DNA of 64,000 nt from Allomuricauda sp. (GTDB taxonomy: Bacteria > Bacteroidota > Bacteroidia > Flavobacteriales > Flavobacteriaceae): the NCBI GenBank assembly GCA_030148335.1, contig JASBTQ010000007.1, forward strand, positions 1-64,000, read 5' to 3'. Below are positions 11,101 through 18,886 of this stretch, in pieces; the stretch's first letter is position 1, and every line of letters starts with the position of its first letter. The notes beneath the pieces were generated by a model, which was not told the DNA's origin, did no database searches, and saw only the letters and a program-made list of their open reading frames with translations. A program made the position numbers and the translations under genes.

Positions 11101-11246
11101 GTGGTTCCGTTGTCCGTGCCGCTCACCACAATGGTCACCCCGGGCAGGGGTGTCCCTGAAGTATCGGATACCGTACCGGTTATGGTCTGTCCGAAAGCGG
11201 CAATGCAAGAAAACACTGCAACAAATGTTAAATAAATGCTTTTCAT
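8124..11246 (-). CDS. SusC/RagA family TonB-linked outer membrane protein
   Basis: Carboxypeptidase-D-like N-term domain, LDEVVVTAFGVEQKQKSLGYSV, ATALYGVRAANGAIIITTKKG, C-terminal NIAF. Confidence 0.95.
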   Translation of the reverse strand: MKSIYLTFVAVFSCIAAFGQTITGTVSDTSGTPLPGVTIVVSGTDNGTTTDFDGNYSINASSGQVLRFSYLGMTTKDVTVGSSTTLDVVLEEDSTQLDEVVVTAFGVEQKQKSLGYSVTKVNTEDLNLAGQSNPIESLQGRVAGVQINRSSGTSGGGVDILIRGVTSVNPNRSNQPLIIVDGLALDNDTFSGEVRPSAGSNSPNSSEQFAFSNRAGDLNPEDIESFNVLKGAAATALYGVRAANGAIIITTKKGKQGRAKINISASTTFRDVKTTPSLQTKYREGFAGAPRTLYDPTSETGFNRVQNSTSFYSWGPEYALDSYDLGEGNIVDLSNDRFYSPYDIFRTGFNSQLNMNLSGAGERLNYYFSMGNNSEQGVLPNTDYKKTNFRLKAGYKVTDNFNIDGSISFTNSGGKRANGGDKSVMSALYYYAGTFPINDYQNADGSERDYSFGIIDNPRYLLETSNLEDDVNRWIGNTTLTWTPKDWVTITYAAQIDNYSDARNRYVGPDLDGGSQVGGFILEQNVNFTGLESNFLVAMNKAWSEDFTTDLTLGHQLSDSKRSYLEARGEGLNVPGVNEIGNTTNFFINKEIVQLRNVGVFGELKFGYKDKLFLSLTGRNDWVSTLPKENRSFFYPSVSLAYDVSGLFGENDIFTFGKLRASWAEVGKGPGFGDVGQYFVVDSDFPFGGVGGYRRSTLLGDLDIVPERNQSTEFGADLRFLNDRIRLDYAYYNTRVKDQIFTVGTAYSSGLSGITRNAGDYEIFGHEFLLSADIIRNQDLRWEVILNWSTSEGKVLEIPEDIESVIFADSGFTGITSEVRAGDKMGNLYGYKWRYENGERYIGPDGFPVINIDEKVVVGNAFPDFISSLGSNFKYKGIGLNFLLEWKKGGDLYDAGIRNAIRNGTPSSTLQRYVDVVLDGVMDDGNGGFVPNTTEVFIDENYYRNSNVYNRASEILVQDASWVKLRNISLSYDFQSRLIKDLNLDKVSISASANNILLWTPFDGYDPEGNQYSAGSNVYGFTGLNIPLAESYSFGLNIAF

Positions 11247-11543
11247 TTCTTTAGTTTGTGTTAATACTTCTGAAAATTGCCCAAAAAATTTTACAAATCA
11301 AACATTTAGATCAAAAAATGTTTATCATGTAAAAATAATGCCGTTTTATGCAATTATTATCAAATCATCTGCAAATCTTTTGAAAAAGCCATTCTCCACC
11401 AAATTTTTTTCAACTAATATGACCTATTCAACACATGGTCTGTATTTTAAAAAAATGTTAAAATTTTAAGATTAAAAAAACAGTTTTAACAAAAAATATC
11501 ACTACCTTTTAGATATTCTTTAACCTCCAATGCATCAATCTCT

Positions 11544-11987
11544 ATGAAAAAATCCATTTTTATCAGTGTATGCTTTGTCGTTTTCTTGATGGCCGGGAGC
11601 TTTAAGGGAATTGAACAATATCGTATCTCCATCGAAGGTACTTGGGAATTACAGAGTTTTTATAGCTATGACGGTAAAAACGTGATAGATACTATCGAAA
11701 AATCTGATGGATACAGGCAGGTCAAAATGTATTCAAGGGAAAAAATCATGTGGACCAGATATGTGCCGGACGACCCCAATGGTAGGTTTGGTTATGGTTC
11801 TTACAGAACAACGGACACTTCTTTGGTGGAAGTCATAGAATATGGGGACGATGAAATGATGAAGGCCCTGGACACCATGCGCAACTTCACCTTTGAACTG
11901 CTGCTCACTGCAGATTCGTTCAGCCAGATTACCCTGGACCAAGATGGCAACAGGACATTCTCTGAAAACTACAGGAGAATCGACTGA
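11544..11987 (+). CDS. Hypothetical secreted protein (lipocalin-like)
   Basis: Signal peptide followed by IEGTWELQSFYSYDG. Confidence 0.6.
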   Translation: MKKSIFISVCFVVFLMAGSFKGIEQYRISIEGTWELQSFYSYDGKNVIDTIEKSDGYRQVKMYSREKIMWTRYVPDDPNGRFGYGSYRTTDTSLVEVIEYGDDEMMKALDTMRNFTFELLLTADSFSQITLDQDGNRTFSENYRRID

Positions 11988-12005
11988 AATAAGTTTTCCA
12001 AAGAA

Positions 12006-12032
12006 AAAGGCACTGGATGATCCAGTGCCTTA
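12006..12032. terminator. Terminator between convergent genes
   Basis: aggcactgga-tga-tccagtgcct perfect 10-bp stem. Confidence 0.8.
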
Positions 12033-12056
12033 TACTTATTTTTTGACCTTTTTTTA

Positions 12057-13025
12057 TCAGGAGACAAATACTTCCTTGCTTTCCACGGCTGCCAGATAAC
12101 GCTCTGCATCCAGGGCTGCCATACAGCCTGTTCCTGCGGCAGTGACCGCCTGTCGATATATTTTGTCCTGGGCATCGCCACTGGCAAATACTCCTGGTTT
12201 GTTGGTCTTTGTAGATTTGGCCTGGGTGATTATATACCCTGTTTCATCCATGTCCAACTGTCCCTTGAAAATATCTGTATTCGGCTTATGGCCAATGGCA
12301 ATGAACAATCCGGTCACGGGAATCACTTCTTTTTTGCCGGTCTGGTTGTTCACGGTCCTGATACCTTCCACCACTTGCGTTCCCAATACTTCGTCCACCT
12401 CGGTGTTGTACCTGATCTCAATATTGTCCATGCTGTTCACCCTATGTTGCATGGCCTTGGAGGCCCGCATGTGGTCCTTGCGCACCAACATGGTCACTTT
12501 TTTACAGATATTGGCCAGATAGGAGGCCTCTTCGGCCGCGGTATCCCCTGCCCCTACTATGGCCACTTCCTGTCCTTTGTAGAAAAACCCATCGCAAACA
12601 GCACAGGCAGAGACCCCTCCACCCCTTAACCGTTGCTCACTGGGAATATTCAGGTATTTGGCCGAAGCCCCTGTTGATATGATCACGGTTTCCGCTTCGA
12701 TTACGGTAGATTCATCAACGGTCACTTTATGGATCCCGCCCACTTCATCACTAAAATCCACTGCGGTCACCATTCCTATCCTGACCTCCGTACCAAACCG
12801 TTCGGCCTGTTGCTGTAGTTGCATCATCATCGTTGGTCCGTCCACCCCTTCGGGATATCCGGGAAAATTGTCCACTTCGGTGGTCGTGGTCAACTGTCCA
12901 CCTGGTTCCATACCCGTGTACATTACAGGTTTCAAATCTGCCCTAGCTGCATAAATAGCAGCCGTGTACCCGGCCGGTCCCGAGCCAATGATCAATGTTT
13001 TTATTCTTTCCATCTGTTCTGACAT
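12057..13025 (-). CDS. trxB: Thioredoxin-disulfide reductase
   Basis: GSGPAGYTAAIYAARA, CAVCDGFF redox motif, VGAGDTAAEEA, ASGDAQDKIYRQAVTAAGTGCMAALDAERYL. Confidence 0.96.
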   Translation of the reverse strand: MSEQMERIKTLIIGSGPAGYTAAIYAARADLKPVMYTGMEPGGQLTTTTEVDNFPGYPEGVDGPTMMMQLQQQAERFGTEVRIGMVTAVDFSDEVGGIHKVTVDESTVIEAETVIISTGASAKYLNIPSEQRLRGGGVSACAVCDGFFYKGQEVAIVGAGDTAAEEASYLANICKKVTMLVRKDHMRASKAMQHRVNSMDNIEIRYNTEVDEVLGTQVVEGIRTVNNQTGKKEVIPVTGLFIAIGHKPNTDIFKGQLDMDETGYIITQAKSTKTNKPGVFASGDAQDKIYRQAVTAAGTGCMAALDAERYLAAVESKEVFVS

Positions 13026-13145
13026 ATCAAAAATCTTCCTCTGTTGGTTCACTTACAAAAGTAGCTTTTTTGCATAAAAACTTACACTGTGGGATTTCCA
13101 CGTTTTCTTAAAAGATGTGAACAATTGAAAATGGCCAAAAGAAAA

Positions 13146-13167
13146 AGGAGCCATTTTCACGGCTCCT
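13146..13167 (-). terminator. Rho-independent terminator on minus strand
   Basis: aggagcc-gtgaaaat-ggctcct followed by tttttctttt on the minus strand. Confidence 0.75.
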
Positions 13168-13172
13168 TTCCT

Positions 13173-13356
13173 AAAAAAAAGTAGGTCAAATTTACGGGAA
13201 CATATATTTTGACTTTGAAACCGTTACAGCCGAGGGGGCTCAACCTCAAAAACCCCCTGGCGCAACGTAAACCTCCTTTTGAATAAGACTTTGGGTAAAA
13301 GAACACTTGAGTACCCTACTATCACCCCATCCTATTTTGGTGGTTTTCTTTTGATT
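13173..13356 (-). ncRNA. Candidate structured ncRNA (6S-like; possible 6S-Flavo family)
   Basis: Intergenic. Minus-strand closing helix AGTAGG/CCTACT ending in TTTTTTTT, extended apical stem cgttgcgcc-agggggt...gccccct-cggctgtaacg, and a -7-like TATGTTTG just upstream (13363-13370). Confidence 0.4.
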
Positions 13357-13460
13357 CCGAGACAAACATACTACTGGTTTTTCTTATTTGAGGGTGCCAA
13401 TTAACGGATGGGGCTTTTGGCTTAACGGATAGCCGTTTTGAATTCATATTCAAAAAAAAA

Positions 13461-13484
13461 TCCGTACTCGTAAGAAAGTACGGA
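13461..13484 (-). terminator. Rho-independent terminator of the 13527-14897 gene
   Basis: tccgtact/agtacgga 8-bp stem followed on the minus strand by TTTTTTTTT. Confidence 0.85.
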
Positions 13485-13526
13485 CTAAATACACAACTAT
13501 TTGATAATGAATTTATTAATATAAAA

Positions 13527-14897
13527 TCAGGAATTGTATTTGAGTTTCCGCTCGATGGTCTCAATCATCACATTGGCGATGTCCATTCCCGTGGTATTTT
13601 CGATACCTTCCAATCCGGGCGAAGAGTTTACTTCCAAAAGCAATGGTCCCCTATTGGAACGGATGATGTCCACCCCTGCCACATCCAGGTTGAGCACTTT
13701 TGCCGATTTGATGGCGAGTTTTCGTTCTTCTGATGTGATTTTGATCAATGATGCGGCCCCACCTTGGTGGATGTTGGCCCTGAATTCCCCTTTTTGGGCC
13801 TGACGCTGCATGGAGGCCACTACCTTGCCGTTCACCACAAAACACCGTATATCCTGTCCATTGGCCTCTTTGATGAATTCCTGCACCAAAATATTGGTCT
13901 GTACGCTCTTGAAAGCATTGATGACACTCTCGGCGGCCTTGTTCGTCTCGGCCAACACCACGCCCTTGCCCTGCGTACTTTCCAATAGTTTGATGATCAA
14001 TGGGGCCCCGTTCACCATTCGGATTAGGTCCTTGGTGTCCATCGGGGATTTGGCAAAGCCAGTTATGGGGATATGGATATCGTTCTTGGAGAAAAGTTGT
14101 GAAGCAAACAGTTTGTCCCTGGATTTGCTGATGGCATCGGCCGTGTTCAGGCAATACACCCCTAGTGTATCGAACTGTCTCAATAGGGCGCAACCATAGA
14201 AAGTGACCGATGGCTTGATCCTTGGGATCACCGCATCGAACTTATCCAAAATATTCCCTCCCCTATACCTGATTTCAGGCGAACTGGCATCGAGTTTCAT
14301 GTAAACGTTCTCCACATTCAAAAAGACCACCTTGTGCCCTCGCATCTCACCGGCCTCGATGATCCGCTTGTTGCTGTACAGCTCCGGGTTACTAGCCAAA
14401 AGGCCAAGGGTCAACCCAGATTTGTCCGATTTATACGGGCGGTACTTGATGGCCATTTCATCTGGAGAGATATTGCCCATGCTAAAACTCTTGGAGGGGT
14501 CCACCAAATACCTCTCGTTGATGGCCTCCCGTCCCAACAACATGCGGTATTCCATAGTGTCCCTATTGGCCAAGGTAAGTTCAATATCGAAGATTTTCCC
14601 GCCAAGGTTCACGGGGGTCTTTATCACAGGCCGTTCCTCGGATATGCCCTGCGAACTTTTCACACTACGCATATCCACCAACTTGGACTGGCACAATATG
14701 GAAATGCTCCTGTTGTCCTGCAATGGGTTTACCTCGAACCTTACCCAATCTTCCAGTCCTTTGGTAAAGATTTTGATCTTGCTGGCTTGGATCGATGATG
14801 TCTTTGCACCGGAATCCACCCTGGCCTTGATGGCGGGTATCCCAAGTTCCTCAAAACGGCACCATTCCTCGCTGCCCAATATTTCCAAATTGTCCAA
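13527..14897 (-). CDS. Fusion: N-terminal ATP-dependent zinc protease-like (RimB/DUF785-type) domain plus C-terminal RimK-type ATP-grasp ligase
   Basis: N-term [20 protein letters not shown]...[20 protein letters not shown]-term [52 protein letters not shown]. Confidence 0.88.
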   Translation of the reverse strand: MDNLEILGSEEWCRFEELGIPAIKARVDSGAKTSSIQASKIKIFTKGLEDWVRFEVNPLQDNRSISILCQSKLVDMRSVKSSQGISEERPVIKTPVNLGGKIFDIELTLANRDTMEYRMLLGREAINERYLVDPSKSFSMGNISPDEMAIKYRPYKSDKSGLTLGLLASNPELYSNKRIIEAGEMRGHKVVFLNVENVYMKLDASSPEIRYRGGNILDKFDAVIPRIKPSVTFYGCALLRQFDTLGVYCLNTADAISKSRDKLFASQLFSKNDIHIPITGFAKSPMDTKDLIRMVNGAPLIIKLLESTQGKGVVLAETNKAAESVINAFKSVQTNILVQEFIKEANGQDIRCFVVNGKVVASMQRQAQKGEFRANIHQGGAASLIKITSEERKLAIKSAKVLNLDVAGVDIIRSNRGPLLLEVNSSPGLEGIENTTGMDIANVMIETIERKLKYNS

Positions 14898-14909
14898 AAT
14901 AAAATGCTT

Positions 14910-15695
14910 TTAATTGATTATACGCATGATGAACAGGTCCAGCACTTCGACCAATATCAAAATGATAATGATCCATTCCAGCCTACTGCTCTCCCTGTGG
15001 TCCATGATGTCCTTGAAAAGGCTTAGGTTCTCTTTGATGATGTATCCCTGTTCCTTGATGGTCCTATAGCGTTCCTTTAGGTCAAAGATCTGTTTCAAGT
15101 TCCTGTCCAACCGATCGAGGGCCTCATCTTCCCACACCACTTCCGGGGAATCAAAAATATAGAGGTTTTCAGAAATCTGGTTGTTGATGTTCAGGACCCT
15201 GGCAATGTATCTTTTGAGTTTTTTGCCCCCTAGGTCCAACCGACCGTGGTGTTCCAAATAATTGGTGTGCTCCCTGGTCTCCTTCATGATTTGGTCCGAA
15301 AGTCCGGCAAAATGGTCCAATGCCACGGATTGCGATAGGTGCAGCAGGGCCAACCGCATGCCTTCCACATTCGATTGGGGCATTATGATCTTGTTGTTGG
15401 TCACTTTTGCAGGCTCCCCGTCAGGTACGACCTCTATCTCCATTTCATCATTGAGCTCCGATTGGTCCCAGCCTTCGCAAAAAGGTTTCAGTCCATCCAA
15501 AATCTCGGTCATGGAGGCTTTATCAAAACCATAAAAGGAGACAATCCCGTACCTGAAAACATACAGATATTGTGGACCATCGGCATAGAAAAGTTCATCC
15601 CTGTCGCCAAAGATGAGTTTTCTTCCAATGGCCTGTCTGTAGGCAGAAATGTCTATGTTCCCTGCAAGGTGCAAGGCTATGGCTTTTGAATCCAT
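14910..15695 (-). CDS. RMD1/DUF155 family protein
   Basis: FRYGIVSFYGFD, LSQSVALDHFAGLSDQIM, and a single C-terminal TM segment. Confidence 0.8.
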   Translation of the reverse strand: MDSKAIALHLAGNIDISAYRQAIGRKLIFGDRDELFYADGPQYLYVFRYGIVSFYGFDKASMTEILDGLKPFCEGWDQSELNDEMEIEVVPDGEPAKVTNNKIIMPQSNVEGMRLALLHLSQSVALDHFAGLSDQIMKETREHTNYLEHHGRLDLGGKKLKRYIARVLNINNQISENLYIFDSPEVVWEDEALDRLDRNLKQIFDLKERYRTIKEQGYIIKENLSLFKDIMDHRESSRLEWIIIILILVEVLDLFIMRIIN

Positions 15696-15703
15696 GGTAT
15701 CTA

Positions 15704-16117
15704 TCAGGTTGCGAAAATCTCCTCTGGGTCCCTAAAGCTCTTGAACTCCACCATGTAGCCGTTGGGGTCTTGTATAAAAAAGGACAGGTGCTCCCCGACC
15801 TTGTCCTGCATGAACGTGGCCTCGGTGGTCACCTCTAGGTCCAATTGGAACAACCTTGAATACAGCTCTCCCCAGACATCCACGGGAACGATCACCCCAA
15901 AATGGAACGAGGGCAGGATATAATCCTCCAAACGGTAATTCTTGAAATCAAAGTTGAAGTTTCCCGATTGGGTAAAGGTCAGCTGGTTGCCAAAGAGGTC
16001 AACATCCAGCCATTTTTCGGTATGTCTGCCCAAATTGGCCTTGATTACATCTTGATAAAAGACACGGGTCTCTTCAATATCCTTACATGGCAAGGCGAGG
16101 TGGAACTTTGTATCCAT
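15704..16117 (-). CDS. VOC family (glyoxalase-like) protein
   Basis: FHLALPCKDIEETRVFYQDV...FFIQDPNGYMVEFKSF. Confidence 0.88.
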   Translation of the reverse strand: MDTKFHLALPCKDIEETRVFYQDVIKANLGRHTEKWLDVDLFGNQLTFTQSGNFNFDFKNYRLEDYILPSFHFGVIVPVDVWGELYSRLFQLDLEVTTEATFMQDKVGEHLSFFIQDPNGYMVEFKSFRDPEEIFAT

Positions 16118-16529
16118 TTTCTTTGTTTGTTTTTCTTCCTAAACTTTTAAAATAGGACCGAACGGCCATCCGGTCCATTTTGTCCATAAAGGGCAGGGCT
16201 TCTTTCCATTCCAGCCAAAGGGCTTCTTCAAACTTGTATTTTTCCTTTACTTTTATGGTCCGTGGTTTCATTTGGACCAAAAAATAGTTTTTCACCATGT
16301 TCCCCATCTTCCCTTTTTTCGTGTGGGAAAGATAAAAACTCAACTGTGCTTCGGACAGTTTCAACTTTATTTCCTCACCCACTTCACGAACCAGCGTTTC
16401 ACTTTCCGTCTCCTTCTTTTTCTTCACACCACCGGGCAAAGTGTACCTTAATGGACCGCCTACTTTTCTTAGCACGAGAACCTTGTCCTTGTGTATGGCA
16501 ATCAATCGGGATTTGACTGTTTTTTTCAT
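16083..16529 (-). CDS. NUDIX hydrolase-like protein
   Basis: LPGGVKKKKETESETLVREVGEEIKL approximates the Nudix box GX5EX7REUXEEXGU. Confidence 0.85.
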   Translation of the reverse strand: MKKTVKSRLIAIHKDKVLVLRKVGGPLRYTLPGGVKKKKETESETLVREVGEEIKLKLSEAQLSFYLSHTKKGKMGNMVKNYFLVQMKPRTIKVKEKYKFEEALWLEWKEALPFMDKMDRMAVRSYFKSLGRKTNKENGYKVPPRLAM

Positions 16530-16645
16530 AAGGCTCCTCTTTACTTAAGGAATGTAGATGGAAATTACGCATATATGGTCTGGTTTCAATGCATCCAACC
16601 TATATTTTTTCCTCTTTATGCTGTACAGTCTTCTTCAAACAGATG

Positions 16646-16963
16646 TTACTCCTCCCCAGTATTCTCCAGACCTTCAGTGTCCAAAGAGCCTTCCTCTTCT
16701 GAATCGGAATCGGTGTCGACGTCCTCATGGACTTCCATGGCCATCACCAAACGTTTGCTCACTTTCACGAGATATGCGGTGTCCTCTGTACGTACTTCGA
16801 TGCATTCCACCACTTCATTGCTGGCATTCCGGTAGGTGACAATATCATCGTCATCGTACCCATCCGGAAATTTCTCCACGAGTAGGTTCAGGATATGGTT
16901 GTCGAGCTTTTTATAGTCCACGATAACACGCTTCAACGTCATTGGTTGTCTGTTCTTCATCAT
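16646..16963 (-). CDS. Small protein of unknown function with highly acidic C-terminal tail
   Basis: ATG overlaps the stop of the upstream DHS-like gene (ATGTGATGATG); tail DVDTDSDSEEEGSLDTEGLENTGEE. The longer ORF-track start lies inside the upstream gene. Confidence 0.75.
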   Translation of the reverse strand: MMKNRQPMTLKRVIVDYKKLDNHILNLLVEKFPDGYDDDDIVTYRNASNEVVECIEVRTEDTAYLVKVSKRLVMAMEVHEDVDTDSDSEEEGSLDTEGLENTGEE

Positions 16964-17937
16964 CACATGTCTAGGAGGTATGCAAAAATTAGGGGCGCCA
17001 CAATGGTCGCATCCGATTCCACAATGAACTTGGGGGTGTCTATATCCAATTTCCCCCATGTGATCTTTTCATTGGGCACAGCACCGGAGTAGGAACCGTA
17101 ACTTGTGGTGGAATCGCTGATCTGACAGAAATAGCTCCAGAATGGGGTCTCTGTCTGCTCCAAATCCTGATAAAGCATAGGCACTACGCAAATGGGGAAG
17201 TCCCCCGCAATACCTCCCCCTATTTGGAAGAAACCGATACCTTTTTCAGAGTTTTTTTGGTACCAATCGGCCAAAAAGGTCATGTACTCGATACCTGACT
17301 TCATGGTACTCGCCTTCAGCTCGCCCTTGATCACATAACTGGCAAAGATGTTCCCCATGGTACTGTCCTCCCAACCTGGGACCACAATGGGCAGGTTCTT
17401 CTTGGCAGCCGCATACATCCAGGAATCCTTGATGTCTATCTCATAATATTGCTCCAAAACGCCCGAAAGCAGGAGCTTGTACATAAATTCATGGGGGAAA
17501 TAGCGCTCGCCTTTGTCATCGGCATCTTTCCAGATCTTGTAAATGTGCTGTTGCAAGCGTCTAAAGGCCTCCTCTTCGGGGATGCAGGTATCGGTAACGC
17601 GGTTCAGTCCCTTTTCCAACAGTTCCCATTCTTGCTGTGGGGTAAGGTCCCTATAGTTGGGCACCCTTCGGTAGTGGGAATGCGCCACAAGGTTCATGAG
17701 ATCCTCTTCCAAGTTGGCACCTGTGCACGAGACAATGTGTACTTTATCGGTGCGTATGATATCGGCGAAGATCTTGCCCAGTTCCGCCGTACTCATGGCG
17801 CCGGCAAGGGACACCAACATCTTGGAACCCTGCTCCAACTGGGCCTCATACCCTTTGGCGGCATCCACCAATGCGGCAGAGTTGAAGTGCAAAAAATATT
17901 TTTGAATGAATTGTGATATTTCTCCTTTATTGTTCAT
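16963..17937 (-). CDS. Deoxyhypusine synthase family protein (bacterial homospermidine synthase-like)
   Basis: SCTGANLEEDLMNL, VVPGWEDSTMGNIF, IGFFQIGGGIAGDFPICVVPM, DSTTSYGSYSGAVPNEKITWGK. Confidence 0.9.
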   Translation of the reverse strand: MNNKGEISQFIQKYFLHFNSAALVDAAKGYEAQLEQGSKMLVSLAGAMSTAELGKIFADIIRTDKVHIVSCTGANLEEDLMNLVAHSHYRRVPNYRDLTPQQEWELLEKGLNRVTDTCIPEEEAFRRLQQHIYKIWKDADDKGERYFPHEFMYKLLLSGVLEQYYEIDIKDSWMYAAAKKNLPIVVPGWEDSTMGNIFASYVIKGELKASTMKSGIEYMTFLADWYQKNSEKGIGFFQIGGGIAGDFPICVVPMLYQDLEQTETPFWSYFCQISDSTTSYGSYSGAVPNEKITWGKLDIDTPKFIVESDATIVAPLIFAYLLDM

Positions 17938-18868
17938 CGTAATCGTCAATTGGGTTTACGGATTTCTTAAAGTTATCATTGTTTTCCTCAAATCCGTCCT
18001 CTAAGTAATCATTCTTTTTTAAAAATTTATAGCTCAACATTTTGTAGTACAGCTTTGCGGCCAAAAAATCGGAAGATCTTTCCTGTGCGTTGGGGCACAG
18101 CTCCACAATATCAAAGCCCACTACGTTTTTCTCCTCAAAGACCCTTTTTAGAAAATCCAGGGTTTCATACCAGAAAAGCCCTCCTGGTTCCGGTGTCCCG
18201 GTAGATGGCAGTATGGAGGGGTCAAAAGCGTCCAGGTCAAAACTGATGTAAACATTATCTGTCATCAGATCTAGAGCGGTGTCCATCCAAAAATCATCGG
18301 TGACCATTTCATGTGCAAAGAACACCTTGTCCCGATCCATGACCAAAGTTTCCGAATGGTCCATACTTCGGATGCCCACCTGCACCAAATTTGTGGTCTC
18401 ATTGGCTTCTCGCATGGCACAGGCATGGTTGTATCGGGAACCGTTGTATTCCTTTCTCAGATCGGCATGGGCATCCAAGTGCAGAACGGTAAGGTCTTCA
18501 AAACATTCATTGAACGCCCTAATGGCCCCAATGGAAATAGAATGCTCCCCACCGATCATGGTGACCAGCTTGTTCCTTTTGATGTATTCCTTTACGGTTT
18601 TATGGACGGCATCCACCATCTGTTCAGGGGAATCCAGCGCATCGATGGAATCGGCCAGATAAATGCCCTGTCTATAGACCTCGGTATCCGTTTCAATGTC
18701 ATACCACTCCATGTTCTCCGATGCTTCCAAAAAGGCCTCGGGGCCTTTGTCGGCACCCTTCCCCCATGTACTGGTGCCATCATAGGGCACGGGCAACAAT
18801 ATTACTTTGGCTTTTTCAGGAGATGCGTATTCCTTTGGAATACCGGCATATATTCTATTCGTTTTCAT
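17927..18868 (-). CDS. speB: Agmatinase (ureohydrolase family)
   Basis: MIGGEHSISIGAIRAF, LHLDAHADLR, SFDLDAFDPSILPSTGTPEPGG metal-binding motifs. Confidence 0.93.
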   Translation of the reverse strand: MKTNRIYAGIPKEYASPEKAKVILLPVPYDGTSTWGKGADKGPEAFLEASENMEWYDIETDTEVYRQGIYLADSIDALDSPEQMVDAVHKTVKEYIKRNKLVTMIGGEHSISIGAIRAFNECFEDLTVLHLDAHADLRKEYNGSRYNHACAMREANETTNLVQVGIRSMDHSETLVMDRDKVFFAHEMVTDDFWMDTALDLMTDNVYISFDLDAFDPSILPSTGTPEPGGLFWYETLDFLKRVFEEKNVVGFDIVELCPNAQERSSDFLAAKLYYKMLSYKFLKKNDYLEDGFEENNDNFKKSVNPIDDYDEQ

Positions 18869-18886
18869 TTGGGATTATTGTTCATA

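Noticed and set aside
11247-11543. AT-rich stretch upstream of the first SusC as a mobile-element scar or origin-like site
   Set aside because: No terminal repeats, target duplication or iterons; consistent with ordinary divergent promoters.
13322-13564. 80-aa minus-strand ORF in the trxB-rimK gap
   Set aside because: Spans the terminator of the upstream gene and overlaps its 3' end; low-complexity unlikely peptide; the region is better explained as ncRNA.
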